Assembly (NCBI GenBank): GCA_018267615.1 | Contig: JAFDYD010000001.1 | Coordinates: 18,118-82,117, forward strand | Reading direction: 5' to 3' | Length of the DNA stretch: 64,000 bases | DNA from: Bacteroidota bacterium | Lineage (GTDB): Bacteria; Bacteroidota; Bacteroidia; Chitinophagales; Chitinophagaceae | Part shown: positions 17,772-26,290 of the stretch, piece by piece | Layout of the letters: the number at the start of each line of letters is the position of its first letter | How positions within the stretch are numbered: position 1 is the stretch's first letter | The notes under the pieces: generated by a model | Seen by the model: only the letters and a program-made list of their open reading frames with translations | The model's database searches: none | What the model was told of the DNA's origin: nothing | Translations under genes and position numbers: made by a program

Positions 17772-18114
17772 CAATTTGTTTGTACATTACCTAACCAAAA
17801 ACATTTTCATGGTCATCAATAGGTACAAATTTTAACTTCACTTCGTAGGAATTGGACTTAACACGGAATTTGGATTTTAAATGGTGTCAATTTGATTCAT
17901 ATACGATCCGGAGTTGGTTATTCACAGTAATTGGTAACTGTTTTTCTTAGGATTTGGATATTGGTTTTGAAACCGGACCTTGATATCAATCATACTTGAC
18001 TATGTAAACATACAATTGTCTGGGCCTGATACAAGCGCATTACCGCTTGATTTGCATATTTCACTTTTTACTTTTTGTTTAGTAGAATTACTAAGAGCGA
18101 GCCTGTAAATTTAC
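17772..18114. other. Gene-free stretch with no recognised coding sequence
   Basis: Between the terminator and the second palindrome I find no frame above about 60 codons on either strand. On the minus strand a very short frame, ATG-ACC-ATG-AAA-ATG and on to MTMKMFLVR, ends shortly before the terminator hairpin, which read leftward has a T-rich tail. A small RNA or leader peptide on the minus strand is possible but unproven. Confidence 0.4.
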
Positions 18115-18252
18115 GGCAATAGTTTTGTTTGAGTTGATTGGTTGAGAGGTTGATTTGTTGATTCTTTGCGACTTTGCGTCTTTGCGAGAAAATCATCTCG
18201 CAAAGACGCAAAGTCGCAAAGAATCAACAAATCAACTCAAACAAAGCTATTA
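18115..18252. repeat. Palindrome with unequal arms
   Basis: The left arm is about 18115-18190 and the right arm about 18195-18252. They match over 55-60 nt except that the left arm carries an extra 14 nt (ggttgagaggttga, two copies of a seven-base word) in the gttgat part. The inner part is the ttgattctttgcg word block shared with 17652-17723. Confidence 0.88.
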
Positions 18253-18327
18253 CCAGAGCTACTTTGTTTTTGGGCATGTCTCAAATTGAGTTATTTTGAG
18301 TTTAATTAAACCTTTAACTATCAACGC

Positions 18328-19149
18328 ATGCTTTTCAAAGACAAAACGATACTTGTAACAGGTGGAAGCAGAGGCATTGGAAAATCAATTGCAATCAAAT
18401 TAGCAAAAGAAGGAGCCAATCTCGCCATCGTCGGTAAAACGACTGAACCAAATCCCAAATTAGAAGGCACTATTTATACAGCGGCGCAGGAAATTGCTAA
18501 TGCTGGTCCGGGTAAAGTGTTGCCCTTGCAAGGTGATATCAGGTCAGAGGACAATATCAAACAGGTTGTAGAAGCCACGGTCAATACATTTGGCGGTATC
18601 GACATACTTGTGAACAATGCGAGTGCAATCACTTTATCTCCTACCGAACAACTTCCGGTTAAAAGATTTGATCTGATGCATAGCATCAATGTGCGGGGAA
18701 CTTTTCTCATGTGCCAGGCATGCATTCCATTTTTAAAAAAGGCACATAACCCCCATATCCTGAATTTATCTCCACCATTAAATATGGACCCATTGTGGTT
18801 TTCAAAGCATCTTGCCTATACGATGAGTAAATATGGGATGAGTATGATTGTATTGGGGCTTGCTGAAGAATTAAAACAATATCGCATTGCAGCAAACGCT
18901 TTGTGGCCAAAAACGACTATTGCCACAGCAGCTATCAAACATTTATTAGGGGGAGATTTTTTAATGCAACGGAGTCGCACAACCGAAATAGTGTCGGATG
19001 CGGCATTTTATATTTTGCAAAAACCGTCATTCGAAACAACGGGTAATTTTTTTATTGATGAGGACGTATTAAGAAATGAGGGTGTTACCGATTTTGCAAA
19101 ATACGCTGTCAATCCCGATCAAAAGTTGATGATGGATTTATTTCTTTAG
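18328..19149 (+). CDS. SDR-family oxidoreductase, HSDL2-like
   Basis: A 273-residue NAD(P)-dependent short-chain dehydrogenase. The nucleotide-binding TGGSRGIGKS lies at about residues 11-20, NNAS follows, the catalytic Ser is in LNLSPPLN and the catalytic Tyr and Lys are in AYTMSKYGM. LNLSPPLNM and the C-terminal FIDEDVLRNEGVTDFAKYAV are typical of the hydroxysteroid dehydrogenase-like protein 2 group, whose substrates are poorly known and may be fatty acyl compounds. Start ATG at 18328. It is monocistronic, between a palindrome and a convergent DoxX-like gene. Confidence 0.88.
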   Translation: MLFKDKTILVTGGSRGIGKSIAIKLAKEGANLAIVGKTTEPNPKLEGTIYTAAQEIANAGPGKVLPLQGDIRSEDNIKQVVEATVNTFGGIDILVNNASAITLSPTEQLPVKRFDLMHSINVRGTFLMCQACIPFLKKAHNPHILNLSPPLNMDPLWFSKHLAYTMSKYGMSMIVLGLAEELKQYRIAANALWPKTTIATAAIKHLLGGDFLMQRSRTTEIVSDAAFYILQKPSFETTGNFFIDEDVLRNEGVTDFAKYAVNPDQKLMMDLFL

Positions 19150-19235
19150 TTCACCAAAAATTTTTCATTAAAGAAAGGGAGGTCAATCTTCTTCAGCGAT
19201 CAGTGATAAATCGCCGCACTGATTATTTTGATGAA

Positions 19236-19622
19236 TCAAGCTCTGGCCATATTTCCCTTCCCCGCGATAATCAAAGCTGCTGCAGCGAGGCCCGTATCTT
19301 TGATCAAATTTGTCAAAGGTACTCTTGATGCAGCTTCATCAGGAGCGTGCATCACCGCCGGTAGGTGGATGGTAAGTACAATAACGATTAAAAAAACTGC
19401 CAGTAAAAGTCCGGCCAAACGAGTCTGTTTACCTATTAAAAAAGCGATGGCTGCTGCAATTAATGCTGCGCCCGTAAGGTAAACCCAGAATTCGCCGCCA
19501 TGAAAAAAAGCTGGAACATAAGGCGCCATGCCACTTGCATTCATGAAGTGGTTGACGCCAAAAAAACCAATAACCAAAGCATACAGAATGACGCCAATCC
19601 GGGAGATGTTTGAGTTATTCAT
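19236..19622 (-). CDS. DoxX-like integral membrane protein
   Basis: A 128-residue protein with four predicted membrane helices. The pattern RIGVILYALVIGFFGVNHFMN, then VPAFFHGGEFWVYLTGAALIAAAIAFLIGKQTRLAGLLLAVFLIVIVL resembles DoxX/DUF417-type proteins, a broad family of quinol-linked or uncharacterised membrane proteins. No cofactor ligands can be named. It is downstream of lysS on the same strand with a short gap that holds a possible mini-gene. The open frame on the opposite strand here is antisense and not credible. Confidence 0.7.
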   Translation of the reverse strand: MNNSNISRIGVILYALVIGFFGVNHFMNASGMAPYVPAFFHGGEFWVYLTGAALIAAAIAFLIGKQTRLAGLLLAVFLIVIVLTIHLPAVMHAPDEAASRVPLTNLIKDTGLAAAALIIAGKGNMARA

Positions 19623-19649
19623 ATAGCAATCGTTTTTGTGTATCCTAAT

Positions 19650-19754
19650 TTAACGAATCTTGCGGACAGAACCATAATTCTCACGAATAAAAAAATTTGC
19701 AGCAAAGATCAATCCTGAAATTGCCATTGCTACAAATGTTTTCGAAAAATTCAA
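19650..19754 (-). CDS. Possible 34-residue membrane peptide behind lysS
   Basis: A short frame begins with TTG one base after the lysS stop codon and encodes NFSKTFVAMAISGLIFAANF, then a charged tail ending in RKIR. It has the look of a single-pass membrane peptide with the positive end inside. The tight spacing to lysS suggests translational coupling. There is no known family to compare with, and the start is TTG, so this is tentative. Confidence 0.35.
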   Translation of the reverse strand: MNFSKTFVAMAISGLIFAANFFIRENYGSVRKIR

Positions 19755-19755
19755 T

Positions 19756-21270
19756 TTACAATTCTGTTTCGGGGCGCATTTGGGGAAATAACAGTACATC
19801 CTGAATGGATGGTTGGTTGGTTAACAGCATGCATAACCGATCAATTCCGATTCCGATTCCCGACGTAGGCGGCATACCGTATTCGAGGGCTCGCAAAAAA
19901 TCATAATCTACAAACATCGCTTCGTCATCTCCTCTTTGTTTGAGTTTTGCCTGGTCTTCAAAACGCTCGCGTTGATCGATGGGATCATTTAATTCACTAT
20001 AAGCATTCGCAATTTCTTTTCCATTTATCATTAACTCGAAACGTTCTACCAATCCTTCCTTGCTGCGATGTTTTTTTGTAAGCGGACTCATCTCCACTGG
20101 GTAGTCTATTATAAAGGTTGGCTGTATAAAATGATGTTCACATTTTTCGCTAAATAATTCATCTATTATTTTGCCCCGCCCCATCGTGTTATCAATATGC
20201 ACTCCCAATTTTTTACTGGCTTCTCTCAATTCAGCTTCGTTCATATTCGATACATCAACACCGGTGTATTCTTTGATTGCATCATAAATCGATACTCTTT
20301 TATATGGCGCTTTAAAATCAATTTCATTTTCTCCAACCATTATTTTTGTTGAACCATTTACTGCGGTTGCACCTCGCTCTAGTAAGGTTTCGGTTGTTTC
20401 CATCATCCAGAAATAGTCTTTGTACGCCACATAGAATTCAAGAATGGTAAACTCAGGATTGTGTGTGCGATCCATGCCTTCGTTTCTAAAGTTGCGACTG
20501 AATTCATATACCCAATCGAAGCCGCCGACAATCAGACGTTTTAAATAAAGTTCATTGGCGATTCTTAAATAAAATGGAACATCTAGTGAATTATGATGCG
20601 TGATAAATGGTCGCGCTGCTGCGCCGCCGGGAATATTTTGTAATACCGGTGTATCTACTTCCAATGCGCCTTGTTCATTCATAAAATCCCGAATCGCATT
20701 GATCAATTTTGTTCTTTTTATAAAAGTTTCTTTTACCTGCGGATTCACAATCAGATCTGCATACCGTTGGCGATAACGAAATTCCGGATCGGTTACTGCA
20801 TCAAATGTTTCTCCTTCTTTCTCCTTCACCACCGGCAATGGTCGCAATGCCTTTGCCAGGAAATTTAACTCACGTACATGTATAGATGTTTCGCCTGTCT
20901 TGGTGGTAAATACATATCCTTTCACGCCGATGATATCACCAATGTCAACTAAATGTTTCCATAGTTTATCATACAGGTTTTTGTCTTCCCCCGGGCAAAT
21001 CTCATCCCGCTTGATATATAATTGAATTCTCCCGGTGCTATCCTGCAACACGGCAAATGAAGCCTTACCCATATCACGAATACTCATGATTCTACCCGCG
21101 ATGCAGACATCCGCAAAATCATTTTTATTTTCTTCTCCTTTATAATTTGATTTAATATAGGATGCATTGCTATTAACAGGATACAAGGAAGCAGGATATG
21201 GGTCAACTCCCAAAGCTTTTAATGCTTCCAATTTTTCACGCCTGATAATTTCCTGTTCTGATAAACTCAT
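19756..21270 (-). CDS. lysS: Lysyl-tRNA synthetase, class II
   Basis: A 504-residue cytosolic enzyme that charges tRNA-Lys. An N-terminal OB-fold anticodon-binding domain ([23 protein letters not shown]) is followed by the class II core: motif 1 near [28 protein letters not shown], motif 2 [20 protein letters not shown], and motif 3 [12 protein letters not shown] at the C-terminus. The length is standard. The leader has a TATTTTTG minus-7 element on the minus strand at 21293-21300. It is separated from the flavin reductase gene by a palindrome. Confidence 0.97.
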   Translation of the reverse strand: MSLSEQEIIRREKLEALKALGVDPYPASLYPVNSNASYIKSNYKGEENKNDFADVCIAGRIMSIRDMGKASFAVLQDSTGRIQLYIKRDEICPGEDKNLYDKLWKHLVDIGDIIGVKGYVFTTKTGETSIHVRELNFLAKALRPLPVVKEKEGETFDAVTDPEFRYRQRYADLIVNPQVKETFIKRTKLINAIRDFMNEQGALEVDTPVLQNIPGGAAARPFITHHNSLDVPFYLRIANELYLKRLIVGGFDWVYEFSRNFRNEGMDRTHNPEFTILEFYVAYKDYFWMMETTETLLERGATAVNGSTKIMVGENEIDFKAPYKRVSIYDAIKEYTGVDVSNMNEAELREASKKLGVHIDNTMGRGKIIDELFSEKCEHHFIQPTFIIDYPVEMSPLTKKHRSKEGLVERFELMINGKEIANAYSELNDPIDQRERFEDQAKLKQRGDDEAMFVDYDFLRALEYGMPPTSGIGIGIDRLCMLLTNQPSIQDVLLFPQMRPETEL

Positions 21271-21300
21271 ACTGGTGTTTTAAAAATTGGTGCAAAAATA

Positions 21301-21451
21301 GAACTTCTGATTGGAATGATTGGAACTTCTGATTGAAATGATTAAAATGATTTACTATGTAGTTAGGAAACAAAACTAATTTTATCTTTTTAAATTTATA
21401 GTCATAGTAAATCATTTTAATCATTTCAATCAGAAGTTCCAATCAGAAGTT
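21301..21451. repeat. Palindrome with a 9-nt unit difference between arms
   Basis: The left arm 21301-21359 carries aacttctgattgg, aatgattgg, aacttctgattg and aaatgattaaaatgattt; the right arm, about 21402-21451, is an exact inverted copy lacking only the aatgattgg unit. The right arm supplies the last codons and stop of the flavin reductase gene. Confidence 0.9.
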
Positions 21452-22321
21452 CAGGAGTACCTGCCAAGCTTCCTTCACCAAATTTTTATCCAGTAGTTCT
21501 TTTGCATAAACATGTAATTCGTTTTCCATTTCTTCAGGATTGATGGAATAATACTGGAAAATATTTTTTACTTTATCATCTTGGAAAGATGGATCGATAT
21601 CGGGAACAGATTGCACGTTCGCCAATTTTCCCAAATCATTTCCACTTAAAACTTTGCTGTTGCGAATATGTTCGGGTAAAGCATCAACACCAATTCCCAA
21701 TTGCGTATTCGGTTTCTCGACCATAAAAATATTCTTTTCATTTACCACACAATACCAATCGCCACCAAGCCGGGCTATATGATGCAATTTTCGCTGATCT
21801 ATTTTATTATTTTTATCAAGAATGGATTCGTCAACATGCATCCGCATAATTTCACAGAGAACAAGATTTCCTGCTCCTGCTTCCTGGCCTAAAGGTTTTA
21901 TTTCAATCACCCGGCATTCCATTTTTACTTTGCTTTCTTTCACCATCGGTGGACGAACAAGTGTTGCTGGTTCCTGTGTAAAACCAGCTTTTATAAATTC
22001 ATTTATTCCTTTTGGATATTCGCAACTGGCTAAGCTGGTTTGATGTATCATATCATAGTCAACGATATTGATAACAACCTCAGGCACTTCGTGTACATTT
22101 TGTAATGTGTGCTTGGTTGTATTATCTCTCAACCTTCGCGATGGAGAAAAAATGACAATGGGTGGATTGATAGAAAATAAATTAAAAAAACTAAATGGAC
22201 TGAGATTGATATTTCCATCTTTGTCAATCGTACTCGCAAAACAAACTGGTCGCGGAGCAATAGAATGCTGAAGATAATGTTGCCGCTCGAGGTTAGACAT
22301 GTTTGCAAGATCCAATATCAT
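21443..22321 (-). CDS. Flavin reductase-like (FMN-binding) protein
   Basis: A 292-residue protein with the flavin reductase-like split-barrel domain in its first two thirds (SIAPRPVCFASTIDKDGNINLSPFSFFNLFS, then NPPIVIFSPSRR). The C-terminal third (about 210-292) is an extension without a recognised domain. In Bacteroidota such proteins often sit with homogentisate and fumarylacetoacetate genes, and here the fumarylacetoacetase-type gene lies two genes upstream on the same strand. Direct catalysis in that pathway is inference. The stop codon sits inside a palindrome arm, which sets the final residues LNF. Confidence 0.8.
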   Translation of the reverse strand: MILDLANMSNLERQHYLQHSIAPRPVCFASTIDKDGNINLSPFSFFNLFSINPPIVIFSPSRRLRDNTTKHTLQNVHEVPEVVINIVDYDMIHQTSLASCEYPKGINEFIKAGFTQEPATLVRPPMVKESKVKMECRVIEIKPLGQEAGAGNLVLCEIMRMHVDESILDKNNKIDQRKLHHIARLGGDWYCVVNEKNIFMVEKPNTQLGIGVDALPEHIRNSKVLSGNDLGKLANVQSVPDIDPSFQDDKVKNIFQYYSINPEEMENELHVYAKELLDKNLVKEAWQVLLNF

Positions 22322-22324
22322 ATA

Positions 22325-22804
22325 TTATCGTTTTCTGAATCGCAACGGAAAATTTCTGATAAAAAAGTATAAAAAAATAATTATAATAAAAATGTGCGCT
22401 ACCAGGTAATAATATCTGCCCGAATTGTTGGTTTGCTCTGTATCAATATCAAGCGCATAATAATGATGATGACTTTTTTTCCATGCCGCGTAATCAAAAT
22501 GCGGCGGCATAAAACTCAACACTATAAATGATATGAACAGAATTCCGATTAAGACATATAAAATAGACTTGAGATGGATATTGATTTTTATTTTGTCGAG
22601 AATTATAAATCCAATGATGAAAATTAAAATAGCGAGCAAATTCAAGATAATAGAAAGATAGAAATTTCCATTAGGGTTCAATCCGGACACGAGTGAGCGG
22701 AAAAATACAAGCTTGAAATCTACCTTCGCTAAAAGACGATAGATACTCGGGATAAAAAAGCCGGTCCAAAATAAAAAGTACCACCAACTAATCCGTTTGC
22801 TCAT
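22325..22804 (-). CDS. Uncharacterised four-helix membrane protein
   Basis: A 159-residue protein that I do not recognise. It has four hydrophobic segments (about residues 6-24, 48-70, 80-97 and 130-149) and a loop with the His-rich KKSHHHYYALD between helices 3 and 4. The gene overlaps the end of the upstream fumarylacetoacetase-type gene by four bases (ATGA) and ends 3 bases before the flavin reductase start, so the three form an operon. A transport or accessory role in the same pathway is possible. Confidence 0.6.
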   Translation of the reverse strand: MSKRISWWYFLFWTGFFIPSIYRLLAKVDFKLVFFRSLVSGLNPNGNFYLSIILNLLAILIFIIGFIILDKIKINIHLKSILYVLIGILFISFIVLSFMPPHFDYAAWKKSHHHYYALDIDTEQTNNSGRYYYLVAHIFIIIIFLYFFIRNFPLRFRKR

Positions 22805-23811
22805 AACATTTTCTTTTCGGCGAGGATCGAAAAATCATCCTCATCTCTCACAATTGTGTTTGTCAGTTTTCCCAATCCTTCAATTTCTAATTCTACTTCG
22901 TCGCCCTCATTCAACCATTGTTCGATGTAATTCGGATCATTCAATTTTCCCGTTCCATTCAGTTCAAGAAAACATCCTGTACCGACGGTTCCGCTGCCAA
23001 TAATATCTCCGGGATATAAATCAACTCCATAAGAAGCGCGCTCGATAATTTCAGCAAAAGTCCAATCCATTGAAGAAAGATTCCCATCACTCACTTCTAC
23101 ACCATTCACACGACATTGCATACGAAGATTCCAATTCAATCCCGTATGACCTTCCTTGCAGGGAACTTCAAATTGACTGAGTTCATCAAGCGTCACCAGC
23201 CATGGTCCGACAGATGTACAAAAATCTTTTCCCTTGGCAGGTCCCAGGTTCAACAACATTTCTTCCAACTGTAATTTTCTCGCGCTAATATCATTCATGA
23301 TCATCAATCCTCCAATATATTCATCGGCTTCGGATGCGCGGATATTGCGGCCCTGTTTGCAAATCACAATCGCGGCTTCTAATTCGAAATCTAATTTTTC
23401 AAGATGATCGGGCATGCAACGGATATCTCCGGGACCTTGAATGCTATGATGATTTGTGAAATAGAAAATTGGGTATTGATCGAATTCCGGAATCATTGGC
23501 ACATTCCTGTTTCGTCTGGCTGCGGCTACATGCTGTCGAAAGGCGTAAGCATCGCGACAGGATGTAGGAAATGGCACAGGTGAAACAACAGTTACGGAAT
23601 CATATGGAACCCCTTTATTCATTAATTTGTTCCCATCTCTGATTGCCATTTCCGCACGCTGAACAACAGGAATGCAATCTTCCCAATAATTCAAAAACAT
23701 ACTCATCGTATTCGGAAGATCGGGATGAATGTATTCCATATCAAATAACAGGTCATCTACCAAAAGCGCCAATTGATCGTGCTCATTTTTTAAATAAGAA
23801 ACAAGTTTCAT
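22801..23811 (-). CDS. Fumarylacetoacetate hydrolase family protein
   Basis: A 336-residue enzyme of the FAH superfamily, which cleaves or decarboxylates acyl-pyruvate-like compounds with a divalent metal. The metal-site acids are visible in DFELEAAIVI and in IGGLMIMNDISAR; GPAKGKDFCTSVGPWLVTLDEL and LYPGDIIGSGTVGTGCFLELN are characteristic of the C-terminal core. It is shorter than mammalian FAH but fits bacterial fumarylacetoacetases of tyrosine breakdown. It heads the three-gene operon. A TATCTTTG minus-7 element on the minus strand (23844-23851) lies at the left end of the adjacent palindrome. Confidence 0.88.
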   Translation of the reverse strand: MKLVSYLKNEHDQLALLVDDLLFDMEYIHPDLPNTMSMFLNYWEDCIPVVQRAEMAIRDGNKLMNKGVPYDSVTVVSPVPFPTSCRDAYAFRQHVAAARRNRNVPMIPEFDQYPIFYFTNHHSIQGPGDIRCMPDHLEKLDFELEAAIVICKQGRNIRASEADEYIGGLMIMNDISARKLQLEEMLLNLGPAKGKDFCTSVGPWLVTLDELSQFEVPCKEGHTGLNWNLRMQCRVNGVEVSDGNLSSMDWTFAEIIERASYGVDLYPGDIIGSGTVGTGCFLELNGTGKLNDPNYIEQWLNEGDEVELEIEGLGKLTNTIVRDEDDFSILAEKKML

Positions 23812-23843
23812 GAAGAGCGATTTAGAGTTGGTTTGTGTGTGGT

Positions 23844-23998
23844 CAAAGATAGCAAAAGGCTGAACGAATAACGCTAAACGCGGAACGTCTAACGCATAAC
23901 GCCCAACGCATAACGCGATGGCTTTACATAATTAATAACCAGCGTTGCGCATTTAGCGTTGGGCGTTATGCGTTCCGCGTTTCGCTATCTTTGGCCAT
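23844..23998. repeat. Palindrome carrying divergent promoter elements
   Basis: Imperfect inverted repeat of about 150 nt made of aacgc words (cgcggaacg, gcataacgcccaacgc). Its outer ends are CAAAGATAGC at 23844 and GCTATCTTTG ending at 23993, so each end presents a TATCTTTG minus-7 element pointing outward, one to the FAH gene and one to the secreted hydrolase gene. No clear minus-33 TTTG is present on either side. Confidence 0.8.
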
Positions 23999-25232
23999 GA
24001 AAAAAATTTTGATCCTATTATATTTTTTTCCACTGACTGTTTCGGCGCAATCAAAAACAGCGTTTTTAAAAAATCTATTGTGGGATCATGCTTCTCCTCA
24101 ATTGAAAATGATTCTTCAGCACCCGGATTCATTTCGCTACCAGGTTATTTACACCCGTATTGACCGGGACAAATTCAATCAACCTCATTTTACAAATTAC
24201 TATTACAACGTCGATAGAAATATATATTTCAATCCTGCATCCACGGTTAAAATGCCATTATCATTTCTTGCACTTGAGAAAATAAATCATCTAAAAAAAT
24301 ATGGAGTGAATAAATACACGACCATGTTAATCGATAGTTCTTATGAGGCGCAAAGCGCGGTGTCACAGGATACCAGCGCCGAAAATAATTTGCCTTCAAT
24401 CGCTCAATATATCCGGAAAATATTTTTAGTGAGCGACAATGATGCTTATAACAGGCTTTATGAATTTCTCGGCCAACAGTATATCAACGAGCGGTTATGG
24501 CAAATGGGTTATAAAGATATTCGCATTACCAGACGATTTGTGCCGATGAATGATGATCAAAATCGTCACACGAATCAAATCCGTTTTACTGAAAATAATC
24601 ATATCCTTTATACGCAACCGCCGGCATTTAATGAGCATCCATTTGATTTCAGTAAAAAAATATTAATCGGAAAGGCTCATTTCAATTCGAAAGACAGCCT
24701 GATACAATCACCCATGGACTTTACTACCCATAATAATATATCGTTGGAAGATCTTCAACAGATTTTAAAATCTGTTTTATTTCCACAATCTGTTTCACCA
24801 AAAAAGCGATTTGATTTATCAGAAGATGATTACAAATTTCTATATCAGTATATGTCCGAATATCCATCAGAAAGTACACATCCTCGTTATGATACCGCAA
24901 CTTATTTTGACAGCTATGCGAAATTTTTCATGTTTAAGTCAGGCAAATCGAAAATACCTTCCTATATCAGGATATTCAATAAGCCCGGATGGTCTTATGG
25001 CTTTTTAACGGACGTTGCTTATATCGTCGATTTTAAGAATAACATTGAATTTATGACGAGCGCAGTTATCTACGTGAACAGCGATGGTATTCTCAACGAT
25101 GATAAATATGAATACGATGAAACAGGGTATCCGTTTTTTAAGGAAATAGGTGATATTATGTATCAATATGAGCTAAAACGAAAAAGGCAATATACGCCTG
25201 ACCTAAAAAAATTAAAAATTCATTACCAGTAA
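23997..25232 (+). CDS. Secreted beta-lactamase-like serine hydrolase
   Basis: About 411 residues with a signal peptide (MKKILILLYFFPLTVSAQS). The segment YFNPASTVKMPLSFLALEKI places Ser and Lys in the SxxK motif (STVK) of penicillin-binding proteins and class A-type beta-lactamases, and VSDNDAYNRLYEFLG looks like the SDN motif. A KTG equivalent may be FKSGKSKIPSYIR. It is longer than a beta-lactamase, so a role in cell wall or ester hydrolysis is as likely as resistance. ATG 23997 starts only four bases after a TATCTTTG element, which suggests an almost leaderless mRNA. Confidence 0.75.
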   Translation: MKKILILLYFFPLTVSAQSKTAFLKNLLWDHASPQLKMILQHPDSFRYQVIYTRIDRDKFNQPHFTNYYYNVDRNIYFNPASTVKMPLSFLALEKINHLKKYGVNKYTTMLIDSSYEAQSAVSQDTSAENNLPSIAQYIRKIFLVSDNDAYNRLYEFLGQQYINERLWQMGYKDIRITRRFVPMNDDQNRHTNQIRFTENNHILYTQPPAFNEHPFDFSKKILIGKAHFNSKDSLIQSPMDFTTHNNISLEDLQQILKSVLFPQSVSPKKRFDLSEDDYKFLYQYMSEYPSESTHPRYDTATYFDSYAKFFMFKSGKSKIPSYIRIFNKPGWSYGFLTDVAYIVDFKNNIEFMTSAVIYVNSDGILNDDKYEYDETGYPFFKEIGDIMYQYELKRKRQYTPDLKKLKIHYQ

Positions 25233-25284
25233 AATAGCGCATATATATCGGGTTTATTGTATTTTTGACGTCCAATCGCTGGTG

Positions 25285-25941
25285 ATGAAATTTGAAAAGA
25301 TACATAATAAGGGGCAGGCGCAATTGTTCAGGAATCAATACCTGGAGATGCTTACTAAAACGCATCCACTGGTAATTTGGGGAATGTATTTGCCCATTAT
25401 TATTTATTTCTTGTATTTAAGCAATGTGCGGTTTGAATTTTCACTCATCAGGGTCGTGTTGACTTTTTTTGGTGGCATGTTATTCTGGACCTTCTTCGAA
25501 TATCTCATGCATCGTTTTGCATTTCATGCGGTGGCAGATAGCGAAAGGGCAAAGAAGTTTATTTACGTGATGCATGGCAATCATCATCATTTTCCGAGAG
25601 ATAAGGAGAGATTATTTATGCCTCCGGTGCCGAGCCTCATCATTGCTTCCGTAATTTTTTCCCTGATGTATTGGATCATGGGAAAAATTGTATTCATGTT
25701 TTTCCCCGGTTTTATTTTAGGTTATCTTCTATACGGTACCATGCACTACGCGATTCATGCATGGAACCCGCCTGTAAAATGGATGAAGCCACTATGGCGC
25801 AATCATCATCTTCATCATTATAAAAATGATCACTGCGGTTTTGGTGTAAGCACTACCATCTGGGACCGTGTATTTGGTACTATGTTCGATCTGAAAAAAG
25901 AAAAAGAAGATAAAGAAAAAGTGAAAGAGTTGATGTTCTGA
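25285..25941 (+). CDS. Fatty acid hydroxylase-superfamily membrane enzyme
   Basis: About 218 residues. The di-iron His boxes of the sterol desaturase/fatty acid hydroxylase superfamily are clear: YLMHRFAFH, HGNHHHFPRDKERL, MHYAIHAW and NHHLHHYKNDHCGFGVS, spread between four membrane helices. The spacing resembles fatty acid 2-hydroxylase (FA2H/Scs7) rather than carotenoid hydroxylases. Bacteroidota make sphingolipids and hydroxy fatty acids, so 2-hydroxylation of such lipids is the likely role. Start at ATG 25285 (a GTG at 25282 is in frame). The gene follows the secreted hydrolase with its own TATTTTTG element at 25260-25267. Confidence 0.85.
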   Translation: MKFEKIHNKGQAQLFRNQYLEMLTKTHPLVIWGMYLPIIIYFLYLSNVRFEFSLIRVVLTFFGGMLFWTFFEYLMHRFAFHAVADSERAKKFIYVMHGNHHHFPRDKERLFMPPVPSLIIASVIFSLMYWIMGKIVFMFFPGFILGYLLYGTMHYAIHAWNPPVKWMKPLWRNHHLHHYKNDHCGFGVSTTIWDRVFGTMFDLKKEKEDKEKVKELMF

Positions 25942-25956
25942 GAAATTTCGGATCGG

Positions 25957-26280
25957 TTACCATTTGTCTTCATTCGATCTGTTATCATCCCGTTTCATAT
26001 CCTGCCTTGTTTTTATTTTTTGCAATTGTCGCTCGATAATTAAACCGGCAATGATATTACCCGCGTCTGCATCTGTATTTTCCTTCAATAGGGATTTTAA
26101 TTTTTTTTCACTCACATCGATCTTGTACAACATGTTTATCAATCCTGCAAAGTCATGATTGATCAGATATGAAATATGTTGAGATAATTTCTCTTTTATT
26201 TCCTCAATGGTCGGCTGATCTTTCAATTCAATTGACCATTGATCGTGGAGATAATTTGCTATCTGTCGCTCCTGATCCAT
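25957..26280 (-). CDS. Uncharacterised conserved small protein downstream of DUF2400 gene
   Basis: A 107-residue soluble protein with no recognised domain. It is highly charged and mostly helical (EEIKEKLSQHISYLINHDFAGLINMLYKIDVSEKKLKSLL), with a Lys/Arg-rich C-terminus. It starts 10 bases after the stop of the DUF2400 gene on the same strand, so the two are probably co-transcribed. My recollection is that similar small proteins accompany DUF2400 genes in related genomes, but this is not verified. Confidence 0.6.
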   Translation of the reverse strand: MDQERQIANYLHDQWSIELKDQPTIEEIKEKLSQHISYLINHDFAGLINMLYKIDVSEKKLKSLLKENTDADAGNIIAGLIIERQLQKIKTRQDMKRDDNRSNEDKW

Positions 26281-26290
26281 TTTTAGTGCA

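Noticed and set aside
19228..19482. 84-codon frame opposite the DoxX-like gene
   Set aside because: Antisense to a membrane protein; the hydrophobic pattern comes from the opposite strand's codons.
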